Source: an uncultured Prevotellaceae bacterium (GTDB taxonomy: Bacteria; Bacteroidota; Bacteroidia; Bacteroidales; Bacteroidaceae). From it: DNA of 64,000 nucleotides. Made by a program: the position numbers and the translations under genes. The stretch is taken from NCBI GenBank assembly GCA_902774815.1, contig CACYJV010000003.1:124001-188000 (forward strand). Reading direction: 5' to 3'. Within the stretch, counting starts at the first letter, position 1, and every line of letters starts with the position of its first letter. Below are positions 9,061 to 17,618 of this stretch, piece after piece. Below the pieces are notes generated by a model that searched no databases, had not been told where the DNA came from, and saw only the letters and a program-made list of their open reading frames with translations.

Positions 9061-9085
9061 TCTTCCATGAGGAGGGAGGATTTCC

Positions 9086-10711
9086 CTACTGCTGTTCAGC
9101 CTCCATGGCAGCGAAAGCAGCGGCTTCGGCAGCTGCGATGATCTCCTCACGCGACTGCTGGCGGGCAGAAATATCGCTGAGGTCGAACTCGTCGTCCTGC
9201 TCATGGTTTTGGACAGGCACCTTAGGCGATGGAGCATCTGCCTGTGCTTGCGGGCGCTCTTCCTTTGCAGCCTTTGTCTTGGGTTGGCGCTTTGGCTTCG
9301 GCTCTTTCTTTGCCTTCGACGGTTTGCCTTGAGCAGTTGCTTCCTGCGGTTGCTGAGCAGGATCCTTGCCCTTTTGCGGTTCATCGGCAGAAGGTTTCGT
9401 GGTTGCTGCCTTGCCTTTCTTCGATGGTTTCGATTCCTTTGCAGGCTTCTCCTCTACCTTTTTCGCCTCCTTTGCATTCTGCTGCTTGGCCGCACGGGCC
9501 TTCTTGGCAGGCTTAGCGACTTTCGTTGCTTCCTTTTCAGCAGCTTTCTCTTCCTGCTTCTGGGGTGTAGAAGGTTGCTGATTAGGTGCTGAAGACTGTT
9601 GCTTGGGTGATGAAGGCTGTTGCTGCTTCACAGGACGATTGTCGGATTCCGACTTCTGCTCCTTCGCTTCAGCACGACGCGGCTTCTGGTTGGAAGGCAA
9701 TGGCTGCTTGGACTCTGGCTCACATGCAGGTTGGGCTGGCTCACGAACAGGTTGTTTTGCTTCACGCACTGGCTGAGCGGCTTCACGCACAAGTGGTTTG
9801 GCTTCATGCACCGGCTGCACAGATTCGCGCAGAGGCTGTATTGCTTCACGAGCGGGCTCCACAGGCTCTGGATTGACGAAGAAATCCTGTGACTCTTCGG
9901 TAGAGGGCACTGCCATGGTAGGCTCTTCCTCCATCTTGGTACGATCGGTCTTTGCTGCAAAGACTGCATCGATGAACTGTGGCTGCTTACGAAGCATCTC
10001 CAACGTCAGCTTCGATGCTGTCTGCTGGCTTTCCTTCTTACTGTAACCAGTAGCGCTGGCACCCTTGATGCCTTCGATGACTACTTGATAAGCGAACACG
10101 GGGCTGCCATTTTCGTCCTTCTTCTGCTGAAGCAGTTGGAACTCCATGCGCACACGGTTCTTCTGTGTCCATTCCAAGAGTTTCGACTTGAAATTAACCT
10201 CTTTATAAGCCACCTTATCGATGTTGATGAGCTGACTTAGGATGCGCTTCTGCATAAAACGCATGCAAGCATCGTAACCACGGTCAAGATAAATGGCACC
10301 AACAAGTGCCTCAAAGGCGTTGCCTCCCATGTAGCTGTTATGACTTTGGTTGCGACTTGCCGAAACGATAAGGTCATTGATGCCCATCTCCTTGGCCAAA
10401 CGGCCAAGCGTCTCGCGTTGTACGAGTTTCGAGCGGGTGTTTGTAAGGAATCCTTCGCGTTTGCCTGGGAAATGCTGGAACACGATATCACCAACGACGG
10501 CATCAAGGATGGCGTCGCCTAGGAATTCTAATCGTTCGTTGTTGACAGGTTTTCCCTTGTCGTTGCGTCTAGCAATGCTCTTGTGTAGCAGAGCTGTCTT
10601 ATAAAGCTCGATGTCGCGGGGATAGAACCCGATGATTTGGCGTAAAGAAACGTAAAGCTCCTTTTCCTTGCGGAAAGGGAGCTTTATGCGGTTGAGAAAA
10701 TTACTCAGCAT
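9086..10711 (-). CDS. rnc: Ribonuclease III with a long disordered basic tail
   Basis: Double-strand-specific RNase for rRNA and mRNA processing. Residues 1-165 form the RNase III domain, with the signature NERLEFLGDAILDAVV; residues 170-240 form a dsRNA-binding domain (ending YSKKESQQTASKLTLEML). The remaining 270 or so residues are not part of the usual enzyme (about 220-300 residues): heptad-like repeats of REAxQPV type (about 283-330), then a Lys/Ala/Pro-rich stretch resembling histone H1 (about 370-500) and an acidic end. The start overlaps the end of fabF by 11 bp. The tail may bind RNA or ribosomes; this is inference. Confidence 0.95.
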   Translation of the reverse strand: MLSNFLNRIKLPFRKEKELYVSLRQIIGFYPRDIELYKTALLHKSIARRNDKGKPVNNERLEFLGDAILDAVVGDIVFQHFPGKREGFLTNTRSKLVQRETLGRLAKEMGINDLIVSASRNQSHNSYMGGNAFEALVGAIYLDRGYDACMRFMQKRILSQLINIDKVAYKEVNFKSKLLEWTQKNRVRMEFQLLQQKKDENGSPVFAYQVVIEGIKGASATGYSKKESQQTASKLTLEMLRKQPQFIDAVFAAKTDRTKMEEEPTMAVPSTEESQDFFVNPEPVEPAREAIQPLRESVQPVHEAKPLVREAAQPVREAKQPVREPAQPACEPESKQPLPSNQKPRRAEAKEQKSESDNRPVKQQQPSSPKQQSSAPNQQPSTPQKQEEKAAEKEATKVAKPAKKARAAKQQNAKEAKKVEEKPAKESKPSKKGKAATTKPSADEPQKGKDPAQQPQEATAQGKPSKAKKEPKPKRQPKTKAAKEERPQAQADAPSPKVPVQNHEQDDEFDLSDISARQQSREEIIAAAEAAAFAAMEAEQQ

Positions 10712-11963
10712 ACTTCTTAAATACTACGCATGCGTTGTGACCGCCGAAACCAAACGTGTTGCTGATGGCAGCACGCACCTCGCGCTTCTGAGCCTTGTTG
10801 AAGGTGAAGTTAAGGTTGTAATCGATTTCTGGATCGCGATCGTCGTCGGCATGGTTGATGGTTGGCGGCACAATGTCGTTTTGAACGGCGAGCACTGCCA
10901 CCATGGCCTCCACTGCACCGGCAGCACCGAGCAGATGGCCTGTCATGGACTTGGTGGACGAGATGTTGAGCTTATAAGCTGCATCGCCAAAAACATCCTT
11001 GATGGCTTTTACCTCGGAGATGTCGCCAACATGGGTGCTAGTGCCATGAACGTTGATGTAGTCGATGTCTTCCGGCTTCAGTCCGGCATCGTCGAGAGCT
11101 GCCTCCATGACCAGTTTTGCACCGAGTCCTTCGGGGTGGCTGGCGGTGATGTGATAGGCATCGCCACTGAGTCCTTCGCCCACCATCTCTGCATAGATCT
11201 TTGCACCGCGTGCCTTGGCATGCTCAAGCTCTTCGAGGATGAGGCATCCGGCACCTTCGGCCATGATGAAACCATCGCGCGAAGCGCTGAAGGGGCGGGA
11301 TGCGCCGGCGGGATCGTCATTGCGTGTGGAGAGGGCGTGCATGGCGTTGAACCCACCTACGCCGCACATGCAAATAGCGCTCTCAGCACCACCAGCGAGG
11401 ATGGCGTTTGCCTTACCCAGGCGGATGAGGTTGAATGCGTCGGCAAGAGCGTTGCTCGACGAAGCGCATGCACTTGTTGTGGCAAAGTTGGGTCCGTGGA
11501 ATCCGAAGTAAATGGAGATGTGACCGGCAGCGATGTCGCTGATCATCTTCGGAATGAAGAAAGGCGAGAATTTGGGGCCGTCGTCAATATGCTGTCCGTA
11601 GTAGACAACTTCATTTTCGAACGTACGGATGCCGCCAATACCTACACCATAGACGACGCCAATGCGGTTCTTATCGATAGTATCCAAGTCCATTCCACTG
11701 TCACGCACGGCCTGAATAGCCGAAATCATGGCAATCTGCGTATAGCGATCAATCTTTCGCGATTCTTTACGATCGAGCCAGTCATTGATGTTCAGGTCTT
11801 TTATTTCGCAGGCGAAGTGGGTCTTGCACTTAGAGCTGTCAAATTGTGTAATAGGTGCAGCACCGCTGACGCCAGCCAAGAGGTTCTGCCATGTTTCCTC
11901 GGCAGAATTACCTACAGGGGTGACGGCTCCGATGCCTGTTACCACTACTCTTTTCAGTTCCAT
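10701..11963 (-). CDS. fabF: Beta-ketoacyl-ACP synthase II
   Basis: Condenses malonyl-ACP with acyl-ACP in fatty acid elongation. The thiolase-fold Cys-His-His triad is visible in TTSACASSSNA (Cys), VHGTSTHVGD (His) and KSMTGHLLGAAG (His), and the end has the family's NTFGFGGHNACVVFKKY motif. At 420 residues it has the usual length. It lies 108 bp after acpP, whose product carries its substrate, and overlaps rnc, giving the order acpP-fabF-rnc often seen in bacteria. Confidence 0.98.
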   Translation of the reverse strand: MELKRVVVTGIGAVTPVGNSAEETWQNLLAGVSGAAPITQFDSSKCKTHFACEIKDLNINDWLDRKESRKIDRYTQIAMISAIQAVRDSGMDLDTIDKNRIGVVYGVGIGGIRTFENEVVYYGQHIDDGPKFSPFFIPKMISDIAAGHISIYFGFHGPNFATTSACASSSNALADAFNLIRLGKANAILAGGAESAICMCGVGGFNAMHALSTRNDDPAGASRPFSASRDGFIMAEGAGCLILEELEHAKARGAKIYAEMVGEGLSGDAYHITASHPEGLGAKLVMEAALDDAGLKPEDIDYINVHGTSTHVGDISEVKAIKDVFGDAAYKLNISSTKSMTGHLLGAAGAVEAMVAVLAVQNDIVPPTINHADDDRDPEIDYNLNFTFNKAQKREVRAAISNTFGFGGHNACVVFKKYAE

Positions 11964-11980
11964 ATGATAAGGTTAGATAA

Positions 11981-12062
11981 TTAGAATTAGGAGTTAGAAG
12001 TTTTTACTGTTGCAACAGTGAGTTGTCAATCAACTCCTAACTCCTAACTCCTAACTTCTAAC
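11981..12062. repeat. TCCTAAC repeats and palindrome between acpP and fabF
   Basis: The spacer contains TTAGGAGTTAGAAG on one side and several tandem CTCCTAA units on the other, which can pair as an inverted repeat, with the perfect 14-bp palindrome ACTGTTGCAACAGT (12006-12019) between them. In the mRNA this would be a hairpin that could tune the ratio of AcpP to FabF or RNase III. Confidence 0.7.
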
Positions 12063-12071
12063 TAAACAATA

Positions 12072-12308
12072 TTATTTAGCGTTCTCCTCAATGTAAGCGA
12101 TAGCGTCGCCAACGGTGGCAATTTTCTCAGCCTTGTCGTCGGGGATAGAAATTCCGAATTCCTTCTCGAACTCCATGATGAGCTCAACAGTATCCAGAGA
12201 ATCGGCACCAAGGTCGTTTGTGAAACTTGCTTCGGGCTTAACTTCTGCTTCGTCAACACCGAGTTTGTCTACGATAATAGCCTGTACTTTGCTTTCAATT
12301 TCTGACAT
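12072..12308 (-). CDS. acpP: Acyl carrier protein
   Basis: Carries growing acyl chains on a 4'-phosphopantetheine attached to Ser37 in the [19 protein letters not shown] motif. It is 78 residues, strongly acidic and four-helical, as usual for the family. First gene of the acpP-fabF-rnc operon, transcribed from the promoter at 12362-12393. The phosphopantetheinyl transferase gene at 33.2 kb is a possible modifying enzyme. Confidence 0.98.
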   Translation of the reverse strand: MSEIESKVQAIIVDKLGVDEAEVKPEASFTNDLGADSLDTVELIMEFEKEFGISIPDDKAEKIATVGDAIAYIEENAK

Positions 12309-12361
12309 AATCTTCTAATTTTAAAATGTTTATAAATTACTTTCGTACTTAAAATCGGGTG

Positions 12362-12393
12362 CAAAGGAACAAATTTTTATTCAATTGCGCAAA
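12362..12393 (-). promoter_or_regulatory. Promoter of the acpP-fabF-rnc operon
   Basis: On the minus strand: TTTG at 12393-12390, a 20-bp spacer, then TTCCTTTG at 12369-12362. This fits the Bacteroidetes primary sigma consensus TTTG-N19-21-TAnnTTTG with one mismatch, about 55 bp before the acpP start. Confidence 0.75.
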
Positions 12394-12494
12394 TATTTTC
12401 CTAAAAAAAGCACTTTCTGCTGCACAAAGAGGGGTGCATTGTGCAAAAAATAAGCCCTTTTTCAAGGTGCCTCTTATAAAAATGGAAGTTTTCC

Positions 12495-12526
12495 TTTGTA
12501 ATATTAAAAATAAATAGTTATATTTG
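12495..12526 (+). promoter_or_regulatory. Promoter of the DUF4254-glycosyltransferase pair
   Basis: TTTG at 12495-12498, a 20-bp AT-rich spacer, and TATATTTG at 12519-12526 match the Bacteroidetes promoter consensus exactly. The start codon of the DUF4254 gene follows at 12574. Confidence 0.88.
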
Positions 12527-12573
12527 CAAACGAAATAATTACCATAAGAACGTAATAACAAAAAACTACCGCT

Positions 12574-13194
12574 ATGACGACATTCACACAGCTTTCCAAC
12601 GAGATATTCTCGCATGCCATTCGCGACTATCACGTAAAGGACAACGTTGACACCCCTATCAGTAATCCATATGCTAAAGACTCTATTGAAAACCGACTCT
12701 ATCTGAAGTGTTGGATAGACACTGTGCAGTGGCATTACGAGGACATCATACGCGATCCGCACATCAATCCCGTGGAAGCCTTACAGCTGAAGCGCCGCAT
12801 CGACCGTTCCAATCAGGACCGTACCGACCTGGTAGAGCAGATTGACTCCTATTTCCGTCAGCTTTACAGTGAAGTACGCCCCCTGCCCGATGCAACCATC
12901 AATACTGAAAGTCCGGCATGGGCCATCGACCGCTTGAGCATCCTGGCTCTGAAGATCTACCATATGCGCGAACAGGTGGAGCGTACCGATGCTTCGGAAG
13001 AGCATCGTCAGAAGTGTCAGCAGAAACTGGATGTGCTTTTGGAGCAGCAAGTAGACCTTTCGACTGCTATCGACCAGCTTTTGGCTGACATTGAGGCTGG
13101 ACGCAAGTACATGAAGGTCTACCGCCAGATGAAGATGTACAACGACCCGTCCACCAATCCAGTGCTTTACCAAGGTCATAAGGCTGCAAAGTAA
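12574..13194 (+). CDS. DUF4254 family cytosolic protein
   Basis: A 206-residue soluble helical protein without signal peptide. The block LYLKCWIDTVQWHYEDIIRDP and the later RRIDRSNQDRTDLVEQID are what I recognise as DUF4254. It is followed 19 bp later by an LPS-type glycosyltransferase gene with a GTG start; that pairing is common in Bacteroidales, suggesting a link to lipopolysaccharide core synthesis. No activity is known to me. Confidence 0.8.
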   Translation: MTTFTQLSNEIFSHAIRDYHVKDNVDTPISNPYAKDSIENRLYLKCWIDTVQWHYEDIIRDPHINPVEALQLKRRIDRSNQDRTDLVEQIDSYFRQLYSEVRPLPDATINTESPAWAIDRLSILALKIYHMREQVERTDASEEHRQKCQQKLDVLLEQQVDLSTAIDQLLADIEAGRKYMKVYRQMKMYNDPSTNPVLYQGHKAAK

Positions 13195-13213
13195 CAGGTA
13201 ACGAGGTAATAGC

Positions 13214-14260
13214 GTGAAAACAGAGCATATCCTCATCATCCGCTTCTCGGCCCTTGGCGACGTAGCCATGATGGTACCCGTGGTTAAGTCGCTCGCTGAG
13301 CAATATCCGCACGTTAGGATTACCGTGCTCAGTCGTCCTTATGCGCGTACCTTTTTTGAGAGTCTGGCTCCCAACGTGGGATTTATGGAGGCCGACCTGA
13401 AAGGCGAATATCGGGGTGTGAAGGGTTTGAATGCCCTCTACCGCCGTCTTTCGGCCAAAAACTTTACGTCTGTGGCCGACCTTCACGACACGTTGCGGTC
13501 AAAATATCTGCGCATGCGCTTCAACCTTGGGCGCAACCGCGTGGAGCATATCAACAAGCATAAGCACGGAAAGCGGCAACTCACCTCACAATCGGACAAG
13601 CGTCTGATGCAGCAACCCACGTCGTTTGAGAACTATGCCGATGTGTTCCGTCGGCTGGGCTATCCCATTGACATTCGTTTCAGCAGCATCTACGATACCA
13701 CTCCACCAGACCTTTCACAACTACCAGCCTGCATGACTGGCAAAAAACCAGGCGAACGCTGGGTGGGAATCGCACCTTTTGCAGCCCATCACGGAAAGAT
13801 CTACCCCGTGGAACTCATGGAGAAAGTGGTGGAACGACTGGGAGAACAAGACAACCTTCGTATTTTCTTCTTTGGTGCAGGCAAGACAGAGCAGCAACAG
13901 TTCAATGATTGGGCCGCCAGATGGCCGTTCTGCGTGAACGCTTCCGGCCAGTTGGGCGGACTGCAACAGGAACTGGCGCTGATGAGTCAGCTCGATGCCA
14001 TGCTCACCATGGACTCTGCCAACATGCATCTGGCATCGTTAGTAGGCATTCCCGTGGTAAGCGTATGGGGTGCCACACATCCCTATGCCGGCTTCATGGG
14101 TTGGAACCAGTCGATGGACAATGCCATTCAAGTGGACCTTCCATGCCGCCCATGCTCCATCTATGGCAAGAAGGCATGCCATCGCGGCGACTATGCCTGC
14201 CTGACCACCATCCATCCAAGTCAGATAGCAGACCGTCTTTTGCAGCTCATCAATCGTTGA
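13214..14260 (+). CDS. Glycosyltransferase family 9, LPS heptosyltransferase type
   Basis: GT-B fold transferase of the ADP-heptose:LPS heptosyltransferase family, expected to add a sugar to the lipopolysaccharide inner core at the cytoplasmic face. The N-terminal ILIIRFSALGDVAMMVPVVKSL motif, the central GIAPFAAHHGKIYP and the C-terminal MDSANMHLASLVGIPVVSVWGATHP are the family signatures. It starts with GTG at 13214. Its end overlaps the convergent RNA methyltransferase gene by 11 bp. Exact donor and acceptor cannot be read from sequence. Confidence 0.88.
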   Translation: MKTEHILIIRFSALGDVAMMVPVVKSLAEQYPHVRITVLSRPYARTFFESLAPNVGFMEADLKGEYRGVKGLNALYRRLSAKNFTSVADLHDTLRSKYLRMRFNLGRNRVEHINKHKHGKRQLTSQSDKRLMQQPTSFENYADVFRRLGYPIDIRFSSIYDTTPPDLSQLPACMTGKKPGERWVGIAPFAAHHGKIYPVELMEKVVERLGEQDNLRIFFFGAGKTEQQQFNDWAARWPFCVNASGQLGGLQQELALMSQLDAMLTMDSANMHLASLVGIPVVSVWGATHPYAGFMGWNQSMDNAIQVDLPCRPCSIYGKKACHRGDYACLTTIHPSQIADRLLQLINR

Positions 14261-14801
14261 GTAGCAACCGACGTGCAAATTCCCAAATAACAATCCCTGC
14301 CGTGACGGCGACATTCATGGAGTGCTTCGTTCCAAACTGAGGTATTTCCAGACAGTCGTCGCATGCATCTACCACGCTTTGATGAACGCCTTTCACCTCA
14401 TTACCCAGAACGACGGCGAAGCGAGGAATGTCCTTTTCCCCACCCCATCCTGCAGGGAGGGTTTGCAACTTAGTGCTTCCTTCAGCCTGTTCAACGGCAT
14501 AAGTGTAGTAACCCTGCCGTTTCAGCTCCTCAACAGCCTCATCGGCCGTTTGGAAATAATGCCAATCAACTGATTCCTCGGCACCGAGCGCAGTCTTATG
14601 AATCTCGTTGTGAGGCGGAGTGGCTGTGATGCCGCAAAGATAGATGGCTTCCACACGGAAGGCATCACAGGTTCGGAACACCGAACCTACATTATAAAGC
14701 GACCGCACATCGTCGAGAACGACCACGAGTGGCATCTTCTCTGCCTCGTGGAACTCCTCCACGGAGAGGCGATTCATTTCCAATACGCTTAGTTTTCGCA
14801 T
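14250..14801 (-). CDS. TrmH/SpoU family RNA methyltransferase
   Basis: SPOUT-fold 2'-O-ribose methyltransferase acting on tRNA or rRNA with S-adenosylmethionine. Motifs: VVVLDDVRSLYNVGSVFRTCDAF near the N-terminus, FAVVLGNEVKGV, and MNVAVTAGIVIWEFARR, which together form the trefoil-knot cofactor site. I chose the ATG at 14801; a TTG at 14816 would overlap the sufE stop codon. Residues around LPAGWGGEKDIP look like an in-frame insertion of a GC-rich repeat (14439-14463). The RNA target is not determined. Confidence 0.9.
   Translation of the reverse strand: MRKLSVLEMNRLSVEEFHEAEKMPLVVVLDDVRSLYNVGSVFRTCDAFRVEAIYLCGITATPPHNEIHKTALGAEESVDWHYFQTADEAVEELKRQGYYTYAVEQAEGSTKLQTLPAGWGGEKDIPRFAVVLGNEVKGVHQSVVDACDDCLEIPQFGTKHSMNVAVTAGIVIWEFARRLLLND
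14439..14463 (-). repeat. GC-rich repeat fragment inside the RNA methyltransferase gene
   Basis: CCCACCCCATCCTGCAGGGAGGG on the plus strand resembles the CCCACCCCC...GGGAGGGG arms at 1440 and 21815. It encodes LPAGWGG, a segment I do not expect in this protein family at that place. Confidence 0.5.
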
Positions 14802-14812
14802 GACAATGACAT

Positions 14813-15265
14813 TCAAGAGCGTGAATAGGCAAGTGCATAGGCACGTATCTGGCGTATCATAGCCAGCAATCCATTCGAGCGAGTGGGCGAAAGATGCTCG
14901 CGCAAGCCAATGCGCTCGATGAAGTAGAGGTCGGCATCAAGGATTTCCCTTGGGGTGTGGTCAGAGAGCACCCGCAACAACAGCGCCACAATGCCCTTCA
15001 CAATGAGAGCATCGCTATCGGCCTGCAGGTGCAGAACACCCGACTCAGCGCCTTCGCCCGTGGTCTCTGGGGCTGGCACCATGTCGCATTGCACCCACAC
15101 ACGGCTCTGACAGCCGTCTATCAGGTTCTGTTCGGTCTTATATTCATCTGGCAACGGTTCCAGATCACCGCCCAAGTCGATGAGCATCTGATACTTGTCC
15201 ATCCAGTCGTCGAAGCCTTCAAACTCCTCAATAATCTCGTCTTGCAATTCGTTGATCGTCTTCAT
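14813..15265 (-). CDS. sufE: SufE family sulfur acceptor for Fe-S assembly
   Basis: Accepts persulfide sulfur from a SufS-type cysteine desulfurase and passes it to the SufBCD scaffold. The active cysteine is Cys52 in LIDGCQSRVWV, followed by the core ALIVKGIVALLLRVLSDHTPREI. I chose the ATG at 15265, preceded by AGGA, over the ATG at 15277. Length about 150 residues, normal for the family. It lies 11 bp before the methyltransferase gene, so both probably share a transcript; no other suf gene is in the window. Confidence 0.92.
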   Translation of the reverse strand: MKTINELQDEIIEEFEGFDDWMDKYQMLIDLGGDLEPLPDEYKTEQNLIDGCQSRVWVQCDMVPAPETTGEGAESGVLHLQADSDALIVKGIVALLLRVLSDHTPREILDADLYFIERIGLREHLSPTRSNGLLAMIRQIRAYALAYSRS

Positions 15266-15435
15266 TGTTCCTATCATTTTCCGTTTTCGGCTGCAAAGAT
15301 AGTGATTTTATTCATGAAGAAAGCACACGAAACGAAGAATTAACACTGATTATGAGGCGAAATAAGGGAAAAAAATGTATTTTTGCAATCGAAAGCGGCA
15401 CCTCAATCCGTTATTTAATCTCTGCCAACGAACGA

Positions 15436-16992
15436 ATGAAACGATTCTCCCACCGCCACTCCTCGGCATTGTTGCCGCTACTTCCGCTGTTTGCCATACC
15501 TGTCCAGGCTGCAGAGCGGCCCAACATCCTCTATATCATGTGCGATGACATGGGCTATGGCGACCTGTCGTGCTACGGGCAACAGCACTTCCAGACGCCC
15601 AACATCGACCGATTGGCCTCACAAGGCATGCTCATGACATCGGCCTATGCAGGCAGTCCCGTGTCGGCACCGTCGCGTGCCTGCCTGATGACGGGCCAAC
15701 ATTCGGGCCATACCCATGTGCGTGGCAATCGCGAATATTGGAGTGGACGCGTGACCTATGGGCAGAATGTGGACTATGCCGTTGTGGGACAAGAGCCTTA
15801 CGACACTGCCGTAGCCATCCTGCCTGAAGTGTTCAAGGCCGCAGGCTACCACACAGGAATGTTCGGCAAGTGGGCTGGCGGCTACGAAGGCAGTGTTTCC
15901 ACGCCCGATCGCCGTGGTATAGACGAATTCTATGGCTACATCTGCCAATTTCAAGCCCACCTCTACTTTCCTAACTTCCTCAATCGCTACAGTCGTTCGC
16001 ATGGTGACACCTGCGTAGTGCGTGAAGTGCTGGAACAAAACATCCGACATGCCATGTACGGCGATGACTATGGCAACCGCCAGCAGTACAGTGCCGACCT
16101 CATCCACCAACATGCACTGGCATGGCTGCGCGAGCAGAAAACTGACGAGCCCTTCCTTGGCATCTTTACCTACACGTTGCCACATGCAGAACTCCGTCAG
16201 CCCGACGACTCCCTGCTGCAAGCCTTCCGTGGACGACTGCTTCCGGAGCGCGAATACCGCGGCGACAACCCTTCACGCTACAATCCGACACCCGAAGCCC
16301 ATGCACAGTTTGCTGCCATGATTACGCGATTGGATGCCCAAGTGGGTGAGATCATGCAGCTTCTTGAGGAACGCGGGCTGGCCGAGAACACCGTTCTCAT
16401 CTTTACCAGCGACAACGGACCCCACGAAGAAGGTGGTGCCGACCCCGCATACTTCAACCACGACGGCAAGTTCCGCGGCCTGAAGCGCAGCACCCATGAG
16501 GGTGGCATCCGCATTCCGTTCATAGTACGATGGCCAGGCCATATCAGTGCGGGCAGCAAGAGCGACCAACCCTTTGCCTTCTACGACCTTTTGCCCACGT
16601 TTTGTGACATCGCCGGCATCCGCAGATTGCCACTTTACGATTTGCGACTGAAGCAGGGACAGCTCGTAAACCATAGGTTTGCGAACCGTAAAGCAGTCCG
16701 TTGCGACGGCATCAGTATCCTTCCCACCCTCATAGGCAAGGGTAGGCAGCGGCAACACGACCACCTCTACTGGGAATTTCACGAGACCGACATGCTGGGT
16801 GTACGCCAAGGCGATTGGAAACTGGTTGTGAAGAGTGGCCGACCGGCACTTTATAACCTGGCCGACGACCCCCATGAAGACAACGATCTCGCCGCCAGCC
16901 GTCCCGAAATCGTGCGCCTTCTCGTCGAGAAAATCTACGAAGACCACACCGACAATCCCCTCTTCCCCATCACGTTGCCAACGTTGCCGTGA
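15436..16992 (+). CDS. Serine-type sulfatase, exported
   Basis: Arylsulfatase-family enzyme, probably removing sulfate from glycans. From the ATG at 15436 it has a signal peptide (ending near IPVQAAE), then PNILYIMCDDMGYGDLSCYG with metal-binding Asp residues, the sulfatase signature SAPSRACLMTG with Ser77 in the position to become formylglycine, and LIFTSDNGPHEEGG. A Ser-type site needs a radical-SAM maturase (anSME), not seen in this window. The longer open frame from 15265 lacks a signal peptide at its start. A TATTTTTG promoter element is at 15378-15385. Its substrate cannot be told. Confidence 0.92.
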   Translation: MKRFSHRHSSALLPLLPLFAIPVQAAERPNILYIMCDDMGYGDLSCYGQQHFQTPNIDRLASQGMLMTSAYAGSPVSAPSRACLMTGQHSGHTHVRGNREYWSGRVTYGQNVDYAVVGQEPYDTAVAILPEVFKAAGYHTGMFGKWAGGYEGSVSTPDRRGIDEFYGYICQFQAHLYFPNFLNRYSRSHGDTCVVREVLEQNIRHAMYGDDYGNRQQYSADLIHQHALAWLREQKTDEPFLGIFTYTLPHAELRQPDDSLLQAFRGRLLPEREYRGDNPSRYNPTPEAHAQFAAMITRLDAQVGEIMQLLEERGLAENTVLIFTSDNGPHEEGGADPAYFNHDGKFRGLKRSTHEGGIRIPFIVRWPGHISAGSKSDQPFAFYDLLPTFCDIAGIRRLPLYDLRLKQGQLVNHRFANRKAVRCDGISILPTLIGKGRQRQHDHLYWEFHETDMLGVRQGDWKLVVKSGRPALYNLADDPHEDNDLAASRPEIVRLLVEKIYEDHTDNPLFPITLPTLP

Positions 16993-17091
16993 CACGACTG
17001 ACAATATTATTTCCAAAAAAAATCATATTTTTGTGTAGTTTTTCGTTACCCAAGTTCGTCTAACGAGTAAAAACATTGAATAAAAAAGACA

Positions 17092-17568
17092 ATGAACAAG
17101 TTAGAACAACTATTTGCAAAGACCGTGAAAGAACAGCGTAGCACCATCTACACCGTGTGCTATATGTTCTCGAAAGATGCCGACGAGGTCAACGACCTTT
17201 TCCAGGAAGTACTAGTGAACCTGTGGAAAGGCTTCGAGGGCTTCGAAGGCCGCAGCGACATCCGTACTTGGGTGTATCGCGTGGCTCTCAACACCTGTAT
17301 TTCACTTGACCGGAAGAAGCGTCGCCAAGCGACGGCCCGCCTCTCCATGGACATTAACCTCTTTGAAGACGACGATACCGACACCCGTCAGGTTGCCCTG
17401 CTCCACAAGCGCATATCGCTCCTGCAGCCTTTCGACCGCGCAATCGTGCTGCTTTGGCTTGAAAACCTTCCTTACGACGAGATTGGTCAGATCGTTGGCA
17501 TATCGGCAAAGAATGTAGGCGTGCGCCTTTACAGAATCAGAGAGCAGCTTAAGCAAGGTGAAAAGTAA
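17092..17568 (+). CDS. ECF RNA polymerase sigma factor
   Basis: A 158-residue sigma-70 factor with region 2 (SKDADEVNDLFQEVLVNLWKGF, GRSDIRTWVYRVALNTC) and region 4 (LQPFDRAIVLLWLENLPYDEIGQIVGISAKNVGVRLYRIREQL). It lies 50 bp before a gene for a four-helix membrane protein that is probably its partner or anti-sigma factor. A TATTTTTG element stands at 17026-17033, upstream of the start. It is an ordinary-length ECF factor, unlike the membrane-fused one at 7.3-8.1 kb. Confidence 0.95.
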   Translation: MNKLEQLFAKTVKEQRSTIYTVCYMFSKDADEVNDLFQEVLVNLWKGFEGFEGRSDIRTWVYRVALNTCISLDRKKRRQATARLSMDINLFEDDDTDTRQVALLHKRISLLQPFDRAIVLLWLENLPYDEIGQIVGISAKNVGVRLYRIREQLKQGEK

Positions 17569-17618
17569 AAGGGAAAACGGTAAAGAAGTAAAACGTAACT
17601 TAAAACAACAACAAAATT

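Noticed and set aside
12349..12762. A 137-codon open frame on the minus strand upstream of acpP
   Set aside because: It spans the acpP and DUF4254 promoters and overlaps the DUF4254 gene in antisense; its sequence has no family features.
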